Below are positions 27,225 to 36,911 of a stretch of DNA of 64,000 nucleotides, one piece after another; the stretch's first letter is position 1; the number at the start of each line of letters is the position of its first letter. Source of the stretch: Mesorhizobium sp. PAMC28654 (GTDB lineage: Bacteria; Pseudomonadota; Alphaproteobacteria; Rhizobiales; Rhizobiaceae); contig NZ_CP085135.1 of assembly GCF_020616515.1 (NCBI RefSeq), forward strand, positions 6,637,427 through 6,701,426, read 5' to 3'. Both the position numbers and the translations under genes were made by a program. The notes beneath the pieces are model-generated. The model had not been told where the DNA came from. It did not search any database and worked only from the letters and a program-made list of their open reading frames with translations.

Positions 27225-28490
27225 TTGTCCCGGCCAATTCGGCTTTGGGGGATTGGCATTTCTTACGACATCGCAATTGCCGGCGCCGGCCCTGCAGGGC
27301 TTGCCGCGGCGCTCTACCTGAAGCGCGCTGGACATCGGGTTACGGTGTTCGAGCGCTTTGACGAACCGAAGCCGGTGGGATCCGGGCTGATCCTGCAGCC
27401 GACCGGCTTGACCGTGCTTGCCGATCTCGGCCTGCTCGACGCCATCCTTGCATTGGGCAGCCGGATCGACCGCCTGCATGGCGCGGACGCCTCGACCGGC
27501 CGCACGGTCCTCGATGTGCGCTATGATGCGCAGCGTGGCGGCCGTTTCGGCCTGGCGGTGCACCGGGCGGCCTTGTTCGGCGTGCTCTTTCGCGCCGCGC
27601 AGCGCGAGGCGATTCCCATCGAGACAGGCGTCGAGATCGAGGCGCTGGAGGTTGGCGACCGGGCGACGCTGATCCGCGGCAACGGTCGAAGGGCTGGGCC
27701 GTTCGACCTTGTCGTTGACGCCAGCGGTTCGCGCTCGAAACTGCGGCAATGCGGGAACAATCCAAGCCAGCCCAAGCCGCTCACCTATGGCGCGTTCTGG
27801 GCGTCGCTAGGCTGGCGTGGCGAAGGTTTTGACAAACACGCACTGCTGCAGCGTTATGACAGGGCCAGCGTGATGATTGGCGTGCTGCCGATCGGCCGGC
27901 CTGAACCGGACGCGGAGACAATGGCAGCCTTTTTCTGGAGCCTGAAGCCGGCGGACGCCGAACAGGTGCGGGCGGCAGGTCTCGATTCCTGGAAGGAGAG
28001 GGTGGTCGGGCTGTGGCCGCAATGCGAGGCTTTCACCAGCCAGATCGACAGCTTCGACCAACTTTCACTGGCGCGCTACGGTCATCATACGATGAAGCTG
28101 CCGGCAGGACGGCGGCTGGCCGTCATCGGCGACGCCGCCCATTCGACCAGCCCGCAGCTCGGGCAAGGGGCGAACATGGCGCTGCTCGATGCCGCGGCCC
28201 TCAGCCATGCGTTGGCTCGGACGGGCAGCATCGAGGCAGCACTTGAAGCCTATGCGAGGGCACGGCGCTGGCATGTCCGAGTCTTTCAGGCGCTGTCGCT
28301 GGCGTTCACCCCGTTCTACCAGTCGGATTCCGTGGCGCTGCCCTTCATCCGTGACAGGCTGGTGGCGACGGTGGCCAAGATTCCGCCGGCGCCGCGATTC
28401 CTGGCCTCGATGGTGGCCGGCACCGTGATCGATCCGTTCAGGCGGATCGGGCTGAGCGAGGCGGTCTGGCCTGATCGTCTTGGCGATTGA
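27225..28490 (+). CDS. FAD-dependent aromatic-hydroxylase-type monooxygenase
   Basis: A 421-residue group A flavoprotein monooxygenase. The FAD dinucleotide motif IAIAGAGPAGLAAALYLKR begins near residue 16. The DG-like motif is FDLVVDASGSRSKLR and the second FAD motif VIGDAAHSTSPQLGQGANMA. It hydroxylates or oxidises aromatic substrates with NADPH. The start is unusual: TTG at 27225 directly abuts GAAGGA, whereas an ATT codon further on (before SYDIAIAG) has GGGGGA at ideal spacing. Its 3' end overlaps the convergent ribbon-helix-helix gene by 53 bases. Confidence 0.87.
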   Translation: MSRPIRLWGIGISYDIAIAGAGPAGLAAALYLKRAGHRVTVFERFDEPKPVGSGLILQPTGLTVLADLGLLDAILALGSRIDRLHGADASTGRTVLDVRYDAQRGGRFGLAVHRAALFGVLFRAAQREAIPIETGVEIEALEVGDRATLIRGNGRRAGPFDLVVDASGSRSKLRQCGNNPSQPKPLTYGAFWASLGWRGEGFDKHALLQRYDRASVMIGVLPIGRPEPDAETMAAFFWSLKPADAEQVRAAGLDSWKERVVGLWPQCEAFTSQIDSFDQLSLARYGHHTMKLPAGRRLAVIGDAAHSTSPQLGQGANMALLDAAALSHALARTGSIEAALEAYARARRWHVRVFQALSLAFTPFYQSDSVALPFIRDRLVATVAKIPPAPRFLASMVAGTVIDPFRRIGLSEAVWPDRLGD

Positions 28491-28908
28491 CGGCCGGAGA
28501 CACGAGCCCATCTGTTGGAACCAGGCGTTCGTTGCTGACTGCCCAAACGGCCGGCTCTAATGGCGCCCTGCCGCGCTCGCGGCTGAGAATCGGGCCTGCG
28601 TTTAGTCCTGCGATCGGCTGGGATGGATCGATTGGAATGTCGCCCGTGAGCTGCAGATCGAGATAGCGGCCGCAGCATACCCGAAGGAACGAGGTGAAGT
28701 TGCCGAGGTCGTGTCCGGCTTCGATCGATTCATGGTAGAGCTTGGTGATGAGCTGGACGACATTCATGCCGTCGCGGCGGGCGATCTCCTCCAGCCGCGA
28801 CCAGAAGAAGTTCTCCAGCCGCACACTTGTGACCATGCCGTCGATGCGCAGGGAACGCGTCGTGCTTTCCCAAAGGCTCACATTGGCCTTGATGAACAGT
28901 TCACACAT
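28438..28908 (-). CDS. Ribbon-helix-helix domain protein
   Basis: A 156-residue protein. Residues about 12-72 match the rhizobial RHH_4-type domain (STTRSLRIDGMVTSVRLENF, then FWSRLEEIARRDGMNVVQLI), with a DNA-binding beta strand followed by two helices. The C-terminal 70 residues are Pro/Arg-rich and probably disordered. The last 53 bases overlap the convergent monooxygenase gene, so the low-complexity tail may be fortuitous extension. It is a likely DNA-binding regulator of unknown target. Confidence 0.82.
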   Translation of the reverse strand: MCELFIKANVSLWESTTRSLRIDGMVTSVRLENFFWSRLEEIARRDGMNVVQLITKLYHESIEAGHDLGNFTSFLRVCCGRYLDLQLTGDIPIDPSQPIAGLNAGPILSRERGRAPLEPAVWAVSNERLVPTDGLVSPAVNRQDDQARPPRSARSA

Positions 28909-28955
28909 GCTGGTCCTCCCGTCTGCCTAGTGAGCCCATGGTAGAGTGGAAGCGC

Positions 28956-29525
28956 CTAGGCCGCCAGAACCGCCATGAACTGCCGCAGCCATGCCGGGTG
29001 CGCCGGCCATGCCGGGGCGGTGACCAGCTTCCCGTCGGTCACGGCATCATCGATGGCGATGTCGGCATAGATACCGCCGGCGAGTTCGACGTCGGGACGA
29101 CAGGCGGGATAGGCCGAGCACGTACGCCCTTTCAGGACACCGCTCGCGGCCAGCAGCTGCGCGGCGTGGCAGACGGCGGCAACTGGCTTGTCGGCGTCGA
29201 AAAAGTGCCGGACCATGGCCAGCACCTTTGGATCGAGGCGCAGATATTCCGGTGCGCGTCCGCCGGGGATGACCAGCGCACCATAGGTTTCGACGCGGAT
29301 GTCGTCGAAGGTGGCGTTGAGCGTGAAGTTGTGGCCGCGTTTTTCCGAGTAGGTCTGTGCACCTTCAAAATCGTGGATCGACGTGGCGATGCTGTCGCCG
29401 GCCTTTTTGCCCGGGCAGACGGCATGCACGCTGTACCCGCAAGCGAGCAAGGTCTGGAACGGGACCATGGTCTCATAGTCCTCGGCGTAGTCGCCCGTGA
29501 TCATCAGAATTCTGGTATCCTGCAT
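28956..29525 (-). CDS. DJ-1/PfpI-family protein
   Basis: A 189-residue class I glutamine-amidotransferase-like protein. The nucleophile elbow is [16 protein letters not shown] with the cysteine near residue 107, preceded by [17 protein letters not shown]. The N-terminus [20 protein letters not shown] has the typical acidic residue near the active site. Members act as deglycases, chaperones or proteases. ATG at 29525 is supported by GGGAGGAAACAAG; the longer frame to 29555 is not needed. The physiological role is unclear. Confidence 0.88.
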   Translation of the reverse strand: MQDTRILMITGDYAEDYETMVPFQTLLACGYSVHAVCPGKKAGDSIATSIHDFEGAQTYSEKRGHNFTLNATFDDIRVETYGALVIPGGRAPEYLRLDPKVLAMVRHFFDADKPVAAVCHAAQLLAASGVLKGRTCSAYPACRPDVELAGGIYADIAIDDAVTDGKLVTAPAWPAHPAWLRQFMAVLAA

Positions 29526-29689
29526 CTTGTTTCCTCCCGACAACAAAGCAGCCAAACCTTAGCGCAGAGGCATGCCGGGCAGGTATTATGCGTCTACTAC
29601 CTGCGTCTTTTTCCGCATCACCCCTTGCGCATCGGGCTGGATTGCGCAATATGCCGAACCGTAACGTACGGTACGGCTCATGAGGCCGC

Positions 29690-30382
29690 ATGCGATCCGT
29701 CGTTGAGCAGGAAGAAAACGTGTTGCAGGCGAACCCCGACATCGACAACAACAGCGAGACGCTGACGGAGCGCCAGAAGGCCGTTCTGGATGCGGCCTTG
29801 CGGCTGCTGGTCGAGGAGGGCGATCAGCTGACCATGACCGCCGTGGCGCGGCGGGCAAGCTGCTCCAAGGAGACGCTCTACAAATGGTTCGGCGATCGTG
29901 ACGGCCTCTTGACGGCAACCGTCCAATGGCAGGCCTCCAAGGTGCGCGTGGCGCCTGTCGACGGCAGGGGGCTAGACCTTGCTTCGCTGACCGCGAGCCT
30001 GGAACGCTTCGCGTCGGACTGGCTGAGCGTCATCTCGAGCGACACCTCGATCGCGCTCAACCGTGTGGCGGTCGGTCATGCCGGTTCCGGCAAGGACAAT
30101 CTTGGTGCCGTCGTGCTGGAGAATGGCCGCTTCGCGCTGGCTAGGCGGCTTAAGCCGGTACTGGAAGCCGGCAGGCAGGCAGGGTTCCTCGATTTTCCGG
30201 ACGCCGAGACGGCGTTCCGGACCTTTTTCGGGCTGGTTGCCCGCGACGTGCAGATACGTCTGCTGCTCGGCGACCGGCTGGAATTGACTGATGCGACAAT
30301 CGGCGGCGACGCCGCCCGGGCGACGCAGCAGTTTCTCGCTCTTCATGGAGCAAAAACCGGCCGCAAGGCCTCCGACTTATAA
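29690..30382 (+). CDS. TetR/AcrR-family regulator immediately upstream of ilvC
   Basis: A 230-residue regulator. Residues about 27-75 form the TetR helix-turn-helix (AALRLLVEEGDQLTMTAVAR, RASCSKETLYKWFGDRDGLL). The C-terminal ligand domain resembles TetR_C members such as AefR. The gene ends 18 bases before the ilvC start, so it may be co-transcribed with ilvC, or the ilvC promoter lies within it. Whether it controls branched-chain synthesis is inference from position only. Confidence 0.88.
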   Translation: MRSVVEQEENVLQANPDIDNNSETLTERQKAVLDAALRLLVEEGDQLTMTAVARRASCSKETLYKWFGDRDGLLTATVQWQASKVRVAPVDGRGLDLASLTASLERFASDWLSVISSDTSIALNRVAVGHAGSGKDNLGAVVLENGRFALARRLKPVLEAGRQAGFLDFPDAETAFRTFFGLVARDVQIRLLLGDRLELTDATIGGDAARATQQFLALHGAKTGRKASDL

Positions 30383-31420
<1,038 letters not shown>

Positions 31421-31479
31421 TCGAAATCCCCGTTCTTTCCTTGCGCGTCCTCGGGCTTTGCCCTGCGGGCGCGCGGGGA

Positions 31480-31513
31480 GATTTCCAAGAACAAGCTGGT
31501 CGACAAGGCCAAG
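31480..31513 (+). repeat. Duplicate of the ilvC 3' end
   Basis: These 34 bases repeat 31381-31414, the codons for [11 protein letters not shown] of ilvC, with only two differences. Both differences are at third codon positions and are synonymous. The copy is followed by TTAA rather than the ilvC stop. It is a relic of a duplication or of recombination with another ilvC allele. Confidence 0.85.
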
Positions 31514-31544
31514 TTAATCCGCAATTTCACCCGGGTTGGACGAG

Positions 31545-31575
31545 AAAAGCCGGCGGAGCGATCCGCCGGCTTTTT
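31545..31575 (+). terminator. Intrinsic terminator of the TetR-ilvC unit
   Basis: GCCGGCGGA / TCCGCCGGC form a perfect 9-bp stem with a GCGA tetraloop, flanked by AAAA upstream and TTTTT downstream. Confidence 0.92.
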
Positions 31576-31656
31576 CACGCCAGGGTTGTCCCGTTACGGT
31601 ACGATCATTCTGGCATGAATGTCGCTTTCGTTTGTGCCGGGACAACGGGGCGAGCG

Positions 31657-31932
31657 ATGAACATGATGGTTGGCGGCAAGGCGTTCGGCGAGCGCCGCGC
31701 GCAACGGCGACGGCGCGCCTTGAAGGGCGCCGTATTGCGCTTCAACAGGGGCTTTGGAGCGATGGAAGGCGTCGTACGCAACGAGTCCGAAAATGGTGCG
31801 CTGTTGAGCTTTGGCGACACAGCCGGCGTGCCGTCCGGATTCGATCTTGAGGTCAATGGTGCGGTGCGCAGTCGCGCCGCGCGTGTGCGGTGGCGTTCGA
31901 TGACGCTTGTCGGTGTCGAATTCGTCGACTGA
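31657..31932 (+). CDS. PilZ-domain protein
   Basis: A 91-residue basic protein with a degenerate PilZ barrel. The N-terminal ERRAQRRRRALKGAVLRFNR provides the arginine-rich switch region, followed by GVVRNESENGALLSF and the final strand RVRWRSMTLVGVEFVD. PilZ domains bind cyclic di-GMP, but here the usual R-x-x-x-R and D/N-x-S-x-x-G motifs are only partly visible (NESENGALL). ATG at 31657 with GGGGCGAG upstream is preferred to ATG 31615. It is convergent with a second PilZ gene nine bases away. Confidence 0.75.
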   Translation: MNMMVGGKAFGERRAQRRRRALKGAVLRFNRGFGAMEGVVRNESENGALLSFGDTAGVPSGFDLEVNGAVRSRAARVRWRSMTLVGVEFVD

Positions 31933-31941
31933 ACTCGCGGT

Positions 31942-32226
31942 TCAGCCGTAGTGCCAGTGCGGCTTTGGTTCGGTGCCGGTGAACTCCACGCCGACACGGT
32001 CCTCGTGGCGCCAGCGCACCACCGCCTTGTAGCCTATGCCATCTGTTGGGACGTAGAGCAGGAATTCCTCGGGCACACGCGCGTCGATCGACACTTTCAG
32101 TTCCGCGCCGCCGGCATGCATGTTGCGCACCGTGCATTTGACTTCGGAATTGGCGATGCCGGTGAGGATCGTCGCGCCCTTGAGGACGCGTTGCCTGCGC
32201 TTGTCTCTGTTTTCGTCGTCGGCCAT
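31942..32226 (-). CDS. PilZ-domain protein
   Basis: A 94-residue single-domain PilZ protein. The switch arginines are in MADDENRDKRRQRVLKGATI, the second motif is VRNMHAGGAELKV, and the terminal strand AVVRWRHEDRVGVEFTG is typical. It may sense cyclic di-GMP to modulate motility or polysaccharide production, although many rhizobial single-domain PilZ proteins have lost binding. It is arranged tail to tail with another PilZ gene, suggesting an old duplication. Confidence 0.82.
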   Translation of the reverse strand: MADDENRDKRRQRVLKGATILTGIANSEVKCTVRNMHAGGAELKVSIDARVPEEFLLYVPTDGIGYKAVVRWRHEDRVGVEFTGTEPKPHWHYG

Positions 32227-32361
32227 CGCGCAAATTCCAGGCGATCGTCGCAGTCAGCTGGCTTGATCCGGAAGATGCATAGGCCTGCCAGATAAACAGA
32301 GCGTTATCGCCGATGGCGACGAAGAGTCCTGCCCTATGCCAGCGGAAGCTGAGCCAAACAA
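32227..32361. other. Intergenic stretch, no gene seen
   Basis: This is the presumed promoter region of the minus-strand PilZ gene. No clear -35/-10 pair was recognised. Confidence 0.35.
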
Positions 32362-32390
32362 AAACGGCGCCGCGTTGCGCGGCGCCGTTT
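32362..32390 (-). terminator. Terminator of the BA14K-type gene
   Basis: On the minus strand AAACGGCGCCGCG pairs with CGCGGCGCCGTTT around CAA and runs into TTTTTG. It is a strong intrinsic terminator just after the gene stop at 32409. Confidence 0.88.
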
Positions 32391-32408
32391 GGCATTCATC
32401 AGGCACGC

Positions 32409-32927
32409 TCAGCTATAGGGCGAATAGCACTGCTGGCGTGGGCCATTGTAGGGCTGGAAGGTATTGTCATAAGCGCGATACGACCGATAGCGGTTGTAGC
32501 ACCACTGGACGTGCGCACTGGAGAGCCGCCCTGCACGATAGTAACGGCGAGGTGGCGGTGCATCGTAGTAGCCATTGTTGAGGGCGGCACCGAGGCCCAG
32601 ACCCAAGCCCAGCCCGAGGATCGCCGCGCCGCCGTCATCATAATAGCCGCCGCCGCCATAGTATCGGCCATGACCGCGCCAGTGGCGGCGACCGTTCCAG
32701 TTTCCGCCGCCGTTCCAATGCCGGCCATTGTTGTGCCGCCACTGCCAGTTTCCGCCGCTGTTGCCAGCGCCATCGCGCACCGGCACGACCTCAGACGACG
32801 CCGCAGCCGCCGGAAGGGGTACATTAGGTTGGATGATGGGGCCGGCCATCGATGGTGCGGAAAGGCCGGATATGACACCCAGGGCCAAAAGCCCTGATCT
32901 GACAGTCGAAGAAAAGAGCGAAGTCAT
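32409..32927 (-). CDS. BA14K-family secreted protein
   Basis: A 172-residue exported protein. The N-terminal signal peptide is about residues 1-28 ([20 protein letters not shown] then PSMAGP). The middle is Gly/Trp/Arg/Tyr-rich with a [12 protein letters not shown] hydrophobic patch. The C-terminus [20 protein letters not shown] ending QQCYSPYS matches the BA14K lectin-like domain with its conserved cysteine pair. In Brucella the founder is an immunogenic, haemagglutinating surface protein. It is probably an envelope component. Confidence 0.88.
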   Translation of the reverse strand: MTSLFSSTVRSGLLALGVISGLSAPSMAGPIIQPNVPLPAAAASSEVVPVRDGAGNSGGNWQWRHNNGRHWNGGGNWNGRRHWRGHGRYYGGGGYYDDGGAAILGLGLGLGLGAALNNGYYDAPPPRRYYRAGRLSSAHVQWCYNRYRSYRAYDNTFQPYNGPRQQCYSPYS

Positions 32928-33121
32928 TGCAACTCTCCAAAAATATACAGGCCCCACGCCTACCCTGGGAAGGGCCATGAAAGTGAACGTTTGGATCTGA
33001 ACGGAGGATGAACGCAAAGGTTCCATCAACCATGACGGGAAAACCGTCAGGACCAATCGATGCCTGCGGACTGGCCCTGCGCTCTTGTTTTCCCCGTCGC
33101 TTGCGGGCAAAGCTCCTCGCC

Positions 33122-34234
33122 ATGTCGCTGCGCCTTGCCACCTTCAATGTCGAGAACCTGATGAACAGGTTCGATTTTTCTGGATATCGCAACCAACTCA
33201 ACGAAGACCGCACGCTGGCGCTTTTCGATATCCAGAGCGAGGCCGAATACAGGATGCTGGAGCAGGCCCGCGCGATTTCGCAGTCCGACGACACGCGGCA
33301 GCTGACGGCGCTGGCGATCGCGGCCACCCGCGCCGACATCATCTGCATGCAGGAGGTTGATAATATCGAGGCGCTGAAGGCCTTCGAATATGGCTATCTG
33401 TTCAAGATGGTGGGGCAGGGCTACCGCCAGAAATACACCACGGCCGGCAATGATTCGCGCGGCATCGACGTCGCCGTCATGATGCGCAACGAGACCGCGC
33501 AGGGCCAGCCCATCGAGTTCGTGCGCATGACCAGCCATGCCTATGTCACCTACGAGCAGTTCGGCTTGCATACGCCGGAGCTAGAGGCACTCGGCAACCA
33601 GGCCAATGAACGTATCTTCCGGCGCGACTGCCTGGAGATCGACGTGACCGTCGGCGGCGCGCCGCTGACGGTCTACCTCGTGCATTTCAAGTCGATGGGA
33701 TCGCCCCGCAACGGGCTGGACGGGCGCGAGGCGACGATGCCGGTGCGCATCGCCGAGGCGCAGGCCGTGCGGCGCATCATCGAGGACCGCTTTGGTGGGG
33801 AGCATGCCGCCGACAAGCGCTGGGCGATCTGCGGCGACATGAACGATTACCGGCAGCGCGTAAAGGTCGCCGGCGATTCCATCGATGGCTACCGTTTCGA
33901 GGTGGTCAACGAGGATCAATCCTGCATCAATGTGCTCACTGCCGGCGGGTTTTGCGAAAACGTGGTCGAACGGCGGCCGGAAATGAACCGCTGGACATTC
34001 TACCATACGCGCGGCCCCGAAGAGCGGCATCTGTGCCAGCTCGACTACATCCTGCTGTCGAAGGGACTGGCCGCCAGGAATACGACCGCCGTGCCCGACA
34101 TCATCCGCAACGGCCAGCCATGGCGCACCATCTTCCCGGCGGGCCAGGAGGTGGAACGCTTTCCGCGCGCCGGCTGGGACCGGCCGAAGGCGTCGGACCA
34201 TTGTCCGGTGGTGATTGGCCTGGACATGGCCTGA
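33122..34234 (+). CDS. Endonuclease/exonuclease/phosphatase-family hydrolase
   Basis: A 370-residue Mg-dependent phosphodiesterase-fold protein. The metal-binding start is [11 protein letters not shown], followed by IICMQEVDN (catalytic E), the [10 protein letters not shown] and [10 protein letters not shown] motifs and the terminal [11 protein letters not shown] with the catalytic D-H. Members cut DNA, RNA or phosphoesters. No signal peptide is seen, so it is probably cytoplasmic. ATG 33122 is used because the frame upstream to 33008 has no family content. It is followed 20 bases later by a NUDIX gene. Confidence 0.88.
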   Translation: MSLRLATFNVENLMNRFDFSGYRNQLNEDRTLALFDIQSEAEYRMLEQARAISQSDDTRQLTALAIAATRADIICMQEVDNIEALKAFEYGYLFKMVGQGYRQKYTTAGNDSRGIDVAVMMRNETAQGQPIEFVRMTSHAYVTYEQFGLHTPELEALGNQANERIFRRDCLEIDVTVGGAPLTVYLVHFKSMGSPRNGLDGREATMPVRIAEAQAVRRIIEDRFGGEHAADKRWAICGDMNDYRQRVKVAGDSIDGYRFEVVNEDQSCINVLTAGGFCENVVERRPEMNRWTFYHTRGPEERHLCQLDYILLSKGLAARNTTAVPDIIRNGQPWRTIFPAGQEVERFPRAGWDRPKASDHCPVVIGLDMA

Positions 34235-34254
34235 CAAGCGGACAGAGGATGCCC

Positions 34255-34971
34255 ATGAGCTTCGACCTGCCGCGCAATGTCATTTTCCCCGTCGATGCCA
34301 TCGATGTCCGGCTCGATCCCTTTCCACATCCGTTCGCGCTCGCCAACGAACAAGCAATCGCCGAAAACTGGCAGCGCGAGATAGCAGCCAATCCGGCGCT
34401 GTTCGACGGCACGGTGGTGCTGCTCTCCGAACTTGCCTACCGGGGCAATCGCCTCGTCGGCCGCTGTCACGCGGTCAACTACTCGACGTTCATGCTGTGG
34501 CGTAAGCGGCGCGGGAATTCGGGCGCCGAGCATGCCTATGCCCATGCGATGCTGGTTGCCGGCGACAACGCATTGGTGGCGATCCGCATGGCCGCGCATA
34601 CGGTCAATGCCGGCCGCGTCTATTTCGCCGCCGGCTCGTTCGAGCCGATCGATTTTCGCGACGGGCTTGTCGATGTCGACTTCAATATGATCCGCGAGGT
34701 GCGCGAGGAGACCGGCCTGGACCTGACGGATGCCGAACGCGGCAAACGCTGGCACGCGCTGTCGACTTCAAGCGGCACGGTCATCTTCCGCCGCTATCAC
34801 GACACGGCCTCCGCCGACGAGATCGCAAGCCGCATCAGCGCCTTCGTTGCGACCGAGGAGCAGCCGGAGATCGATGGTCCCGTGATCATCCGCGATGCCG
34901 ACGACCTGCCGGAGGGGCTGATGGGACATATGAAGCCACTGGTCGAGTGGCACTTCGCGGGTACTAACTAG
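34255..34971 (+). CDS. NUDIX hydrolase
   Basis: A 238-residue protein with a NUDIX box read as GLVDVDFNMIREVREETGLDL (split here: GLVDVDF then REVREETGLDL), near residues 139-158. The long N-terminal region (LPRNVIFPVDAIDVRLDPFP) is typical of a rhizobial subgroup of unknown substrate. ATG at 34255 has AGAGGA five bases upstream and is preferred to ATG 34249. It is likely co-transcribed with the preceding EEP gene, so the pair may act on nucleotide-type phosphoesters. Confidence 0.85.
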   Translation: MSFDLPRNVIFPVDAIDVRLDPFPHPFALANEQAIAENWQREIAANPALFDGTVVLLSELAYRGNRLVGRCHAVNYSTFMLWRKRRGNSGAEHAYAHAMLVAGDNALVAIRMAAHTVNAGRVYFAAGSFEPIDFRDGLVDVDFNMIREVREETGLDLTDAERGKRWHALSTSSGTVIFRRYHDTASADEIASRISAFVATEEQPEIDGPVIIRDADDLPEGLMGHMKPLVEWHFAGTN

Positions 34972-34982
34972 GCTGTCGCTTG

Positions 34983-36200
34983 CTACTCGTGCCGCAGCGC
35001 GTCGATCGGGTCGAGGCGGGCGCCGCGCAGGGCCGGGAAGAAGCCGAACACCATGCCGATCAGCGCCGAAAAGCCGACGGCGAGCAGGATGACCGCCGGG
35101 CTTGGCGCGAAGGGGATAGACAGCATCAGCGAGGCCAGCCCAGCCAGCGACAGGCCGATCAGGATACCGATGATGCCGCCGAGCAGCGACAGCACCGTGG
35201 CCTCGACCAGGAACTGGATGAGGATGTGCTTCTCATGCGCGCCGATGGCGAGCCGGATGCCGATCTCGCGCGTGCGTTCGGTCACCGAGACCAGCATGAT
35301 GTTCATGATGCCTATGCCGCCGACGAGCAGGCTGACGCCGGCGACGGCGCCCAGCATGCCGGTCATGGTGGTGGTGGCGCTGGCCATGGCGTCGGCGATC
35401 TGGGTCATGTCACGGATGGCGAAATCGCTCTCGCGGTCGGGCGTGATGTGCCTGGCGTCGCGCAATATGTCCTCGACGCGTGGCTGCAATTCCGTCGTCG
35501 GGGTCTGGTCATCGGCGGCGACATAGATGTTGTCGATGTTGCGGTTGCCGGCAACGCGGCGCTGATAGGCCTGCAGCGGCATCAGCACGATGTTGTCCTG
35601 GTCCTGGCCAAAGCCGGTATAGCCCTTCGGCTCCAGCAGGCCGATGATCTTGCAGGAGGTGCGGTTGACGCGGATGATCTCGCCTTCCGGGTCGCCTGCG
35701 CCGAAGAATTGCTGGCGCACTGTTTCGCCGATCAGGCAGACGCCGGTGCCGGAGCGGGTTTCCGAATCGCTGAACGGGCGACCCGAGACGAGCTTCCAGT
35801 CACGGGCATCAAGATAGGCGCTGGTGGTGCCGGTGACGCCGGATGTCAGGCTTTCCGTGCCGAAGATGACGCGGACCTGCTTTTGCGAGGCCGGGGCGAT
35901 GGCGCGCGCGCCGGTGAGGTGGGTGACAAGGGCCGTCACGTCCTTCTCGGCGAGCGGACGCACCACCTGGTCGAGCCCTCCCGGCCCGCCAGGGCCGGCG
36001 GGCCGACCGGAGCGGATCACCAGAAGGTTGCTGCCGAGCTTGGCGATGTCGGCCTTGACCTTTTCCGTGGTGCCGGAGCCGATGGTCAGCATGGCAATGA
36101 CGGCGGCGACGCCGATGACGATGCCAAGCAGCGTCAGGAATGAGCGCAGCACGTTGCGGCGGACCGAGCGTAGCGAAAGGCGGACGGTTTCCCAGATCAT
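34983..36200 (-). CDS. MacB-like ABC transporter permease
   Basis: A 405-residue permease with one N-terminal transmembrane helix (FLTLLGIVIGVAAVIAMLTI), a large periplasmic MacB_PCD domain (about residues 40-250) and three C-terminal helices (VAGVSLLVGGIGIMNIMLVS onward, ending ALRGARLDPIDALRHE). This is the mechanotransmission type of ABC permease that works with an adaptor and an outer-membrane channel to export toxins, peptides or macrolides from the periplasm. It overlaps the ATPase gene by four bases. Confidence 0.93.
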   Translation of the reverse strand: MIWETVRLSLRSVRRNVLRSFLTLLGIVIGVAAVIAMLTIGSGTTEKVKADIAKLGSNLLVIRSGRPAGPGGPGGLDQVVRPLAEKDVTALVTHLTGARAIAPASQKQVRVIFGTESLTSGVTGTTSAYLDARDWKLVSGRPFSDSETRSGTGVCLIGETVRQQFFGAGDPEGEIIRVNRTSCKIIGLLEPKGYTGFGQDQDNIVLMPLQAYQRRVAGNRNIDNIYVAADDQTPTTELQPRVEDILRDARHITPDRESDFAIRDMTQIADAMASATTTMTGMLGAVAGVSLLVGGIGIMNIMLVSVTERTREIGIRLAIGAHEKHILIQFLVEATVLSLLGGIIGILIGLSLAGLASLMLSIPFAPSPAVILLAVGFSALIGMVFGFFPALRGARLDPIDALRHE

Positions 36201-36907
36201 GATTGGGCCATCTCCGCGTTCCTTGTGTCGGAGGCGACGTGGCCGTCGAGGAAGCGGATCGTGCGTCCGGCGTAGTCAGCCACATCGGGTTCATGTGTGA
36301 CCATGGCGATGGTCAGGCCAAGCTCCTGGTTCAGCCGCGTCAGCAGTTCCATGATCTCATGCGTGCGGGCTGTGTCGAGGTTGCCGGTCGGCTCGTCGGC
36401 GACCAGAAGGGTCGGGCGGGTTACGATGGCGCGCGCGATCGCCACGCGCTGCTGCTGGCCGCCGGAAAGTTCGGCCGGCGTGTGGTGCTCGCGGCCGACA
36501 AGGCCCACCTCCGCCAGTGCTTCCATGGCGAGCGCTCGGCGCTCGCCGGCGGAAACGCCGCGGTAGATCAGCGGCAGTTCGACATTTTCCGCCGCCGTGG
36601 TGCGCGGCAGGAGGTTGTAGCCCTGGAAGACGAAGCCGATGTAGAGGTTGCGCAGCATGGCACGGCGGTTGCGGTCGAGCCGGCCTGCATCCAGTCCCAT
36701 GAAGCTGTAGGTTCCGGCCGTCGGCGTGTCGAGGCAGCCGATGATGTTCATCGCCGTCGACTTGCCCGAACCGGAGGGGCCCATGATGGCGACGAACTCG
36801 CTGCGCCGGATGGCAAGGTCGACGCCGGCCAGCGCATGGACGCGGGCCTCGCCCTGGCCATAGCTCTTCCAGACCCTGTCGAAGGTGATGAGCACCGGAT
36901 CAGCCAC
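36197..36907 (-). CDS. MacB-like ABC transporter ATP-binding protein
   Basis: A 236-residue ATPase. Walker A is [12 protein letters not shown] (residues about 40-51), the signature [14 protein letters not shown], Walker [13 protein letters not shown], and the switch histidine in MVTHEPD. The sequence clusters with the LolD/MacB group that drives periplasmic mechanotransmission. It lies four bases after the adaptor gene and overlaps the permease gene, forming a three-gene operon. Confidence 0.94.
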   Translation of the reverse strand: MADPVLITFDRVWKSYGQGEARVHALAGVDLAIRRSEFVAIMGPSGSGKSTAMNIIGCLDTPTAGTYSFMGLDAGRLDRNRRAMLRNLYIGFVFQGYNLLPRTTAAENVELPLIYRGVSAGERRALAMEALAEVGLVGREHHTPAELSGGQQQRVAIARAIVTRPTLLVADEPTGNLDTARTHEIMELLTRLNQELGLTIAMVTHEPDVADYAGRTIRFLDGHVASDTRNAEMAQS

Positions 36908-36911
36908 GGTG

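Noticed and set aside
34980..36143. 387-codon plus-strand frame antisense to the ABC permease
   Set aside because: Gln/Asp/Arg-rich low-complexity translation of the complementary strand of a clear MacB-like permease.
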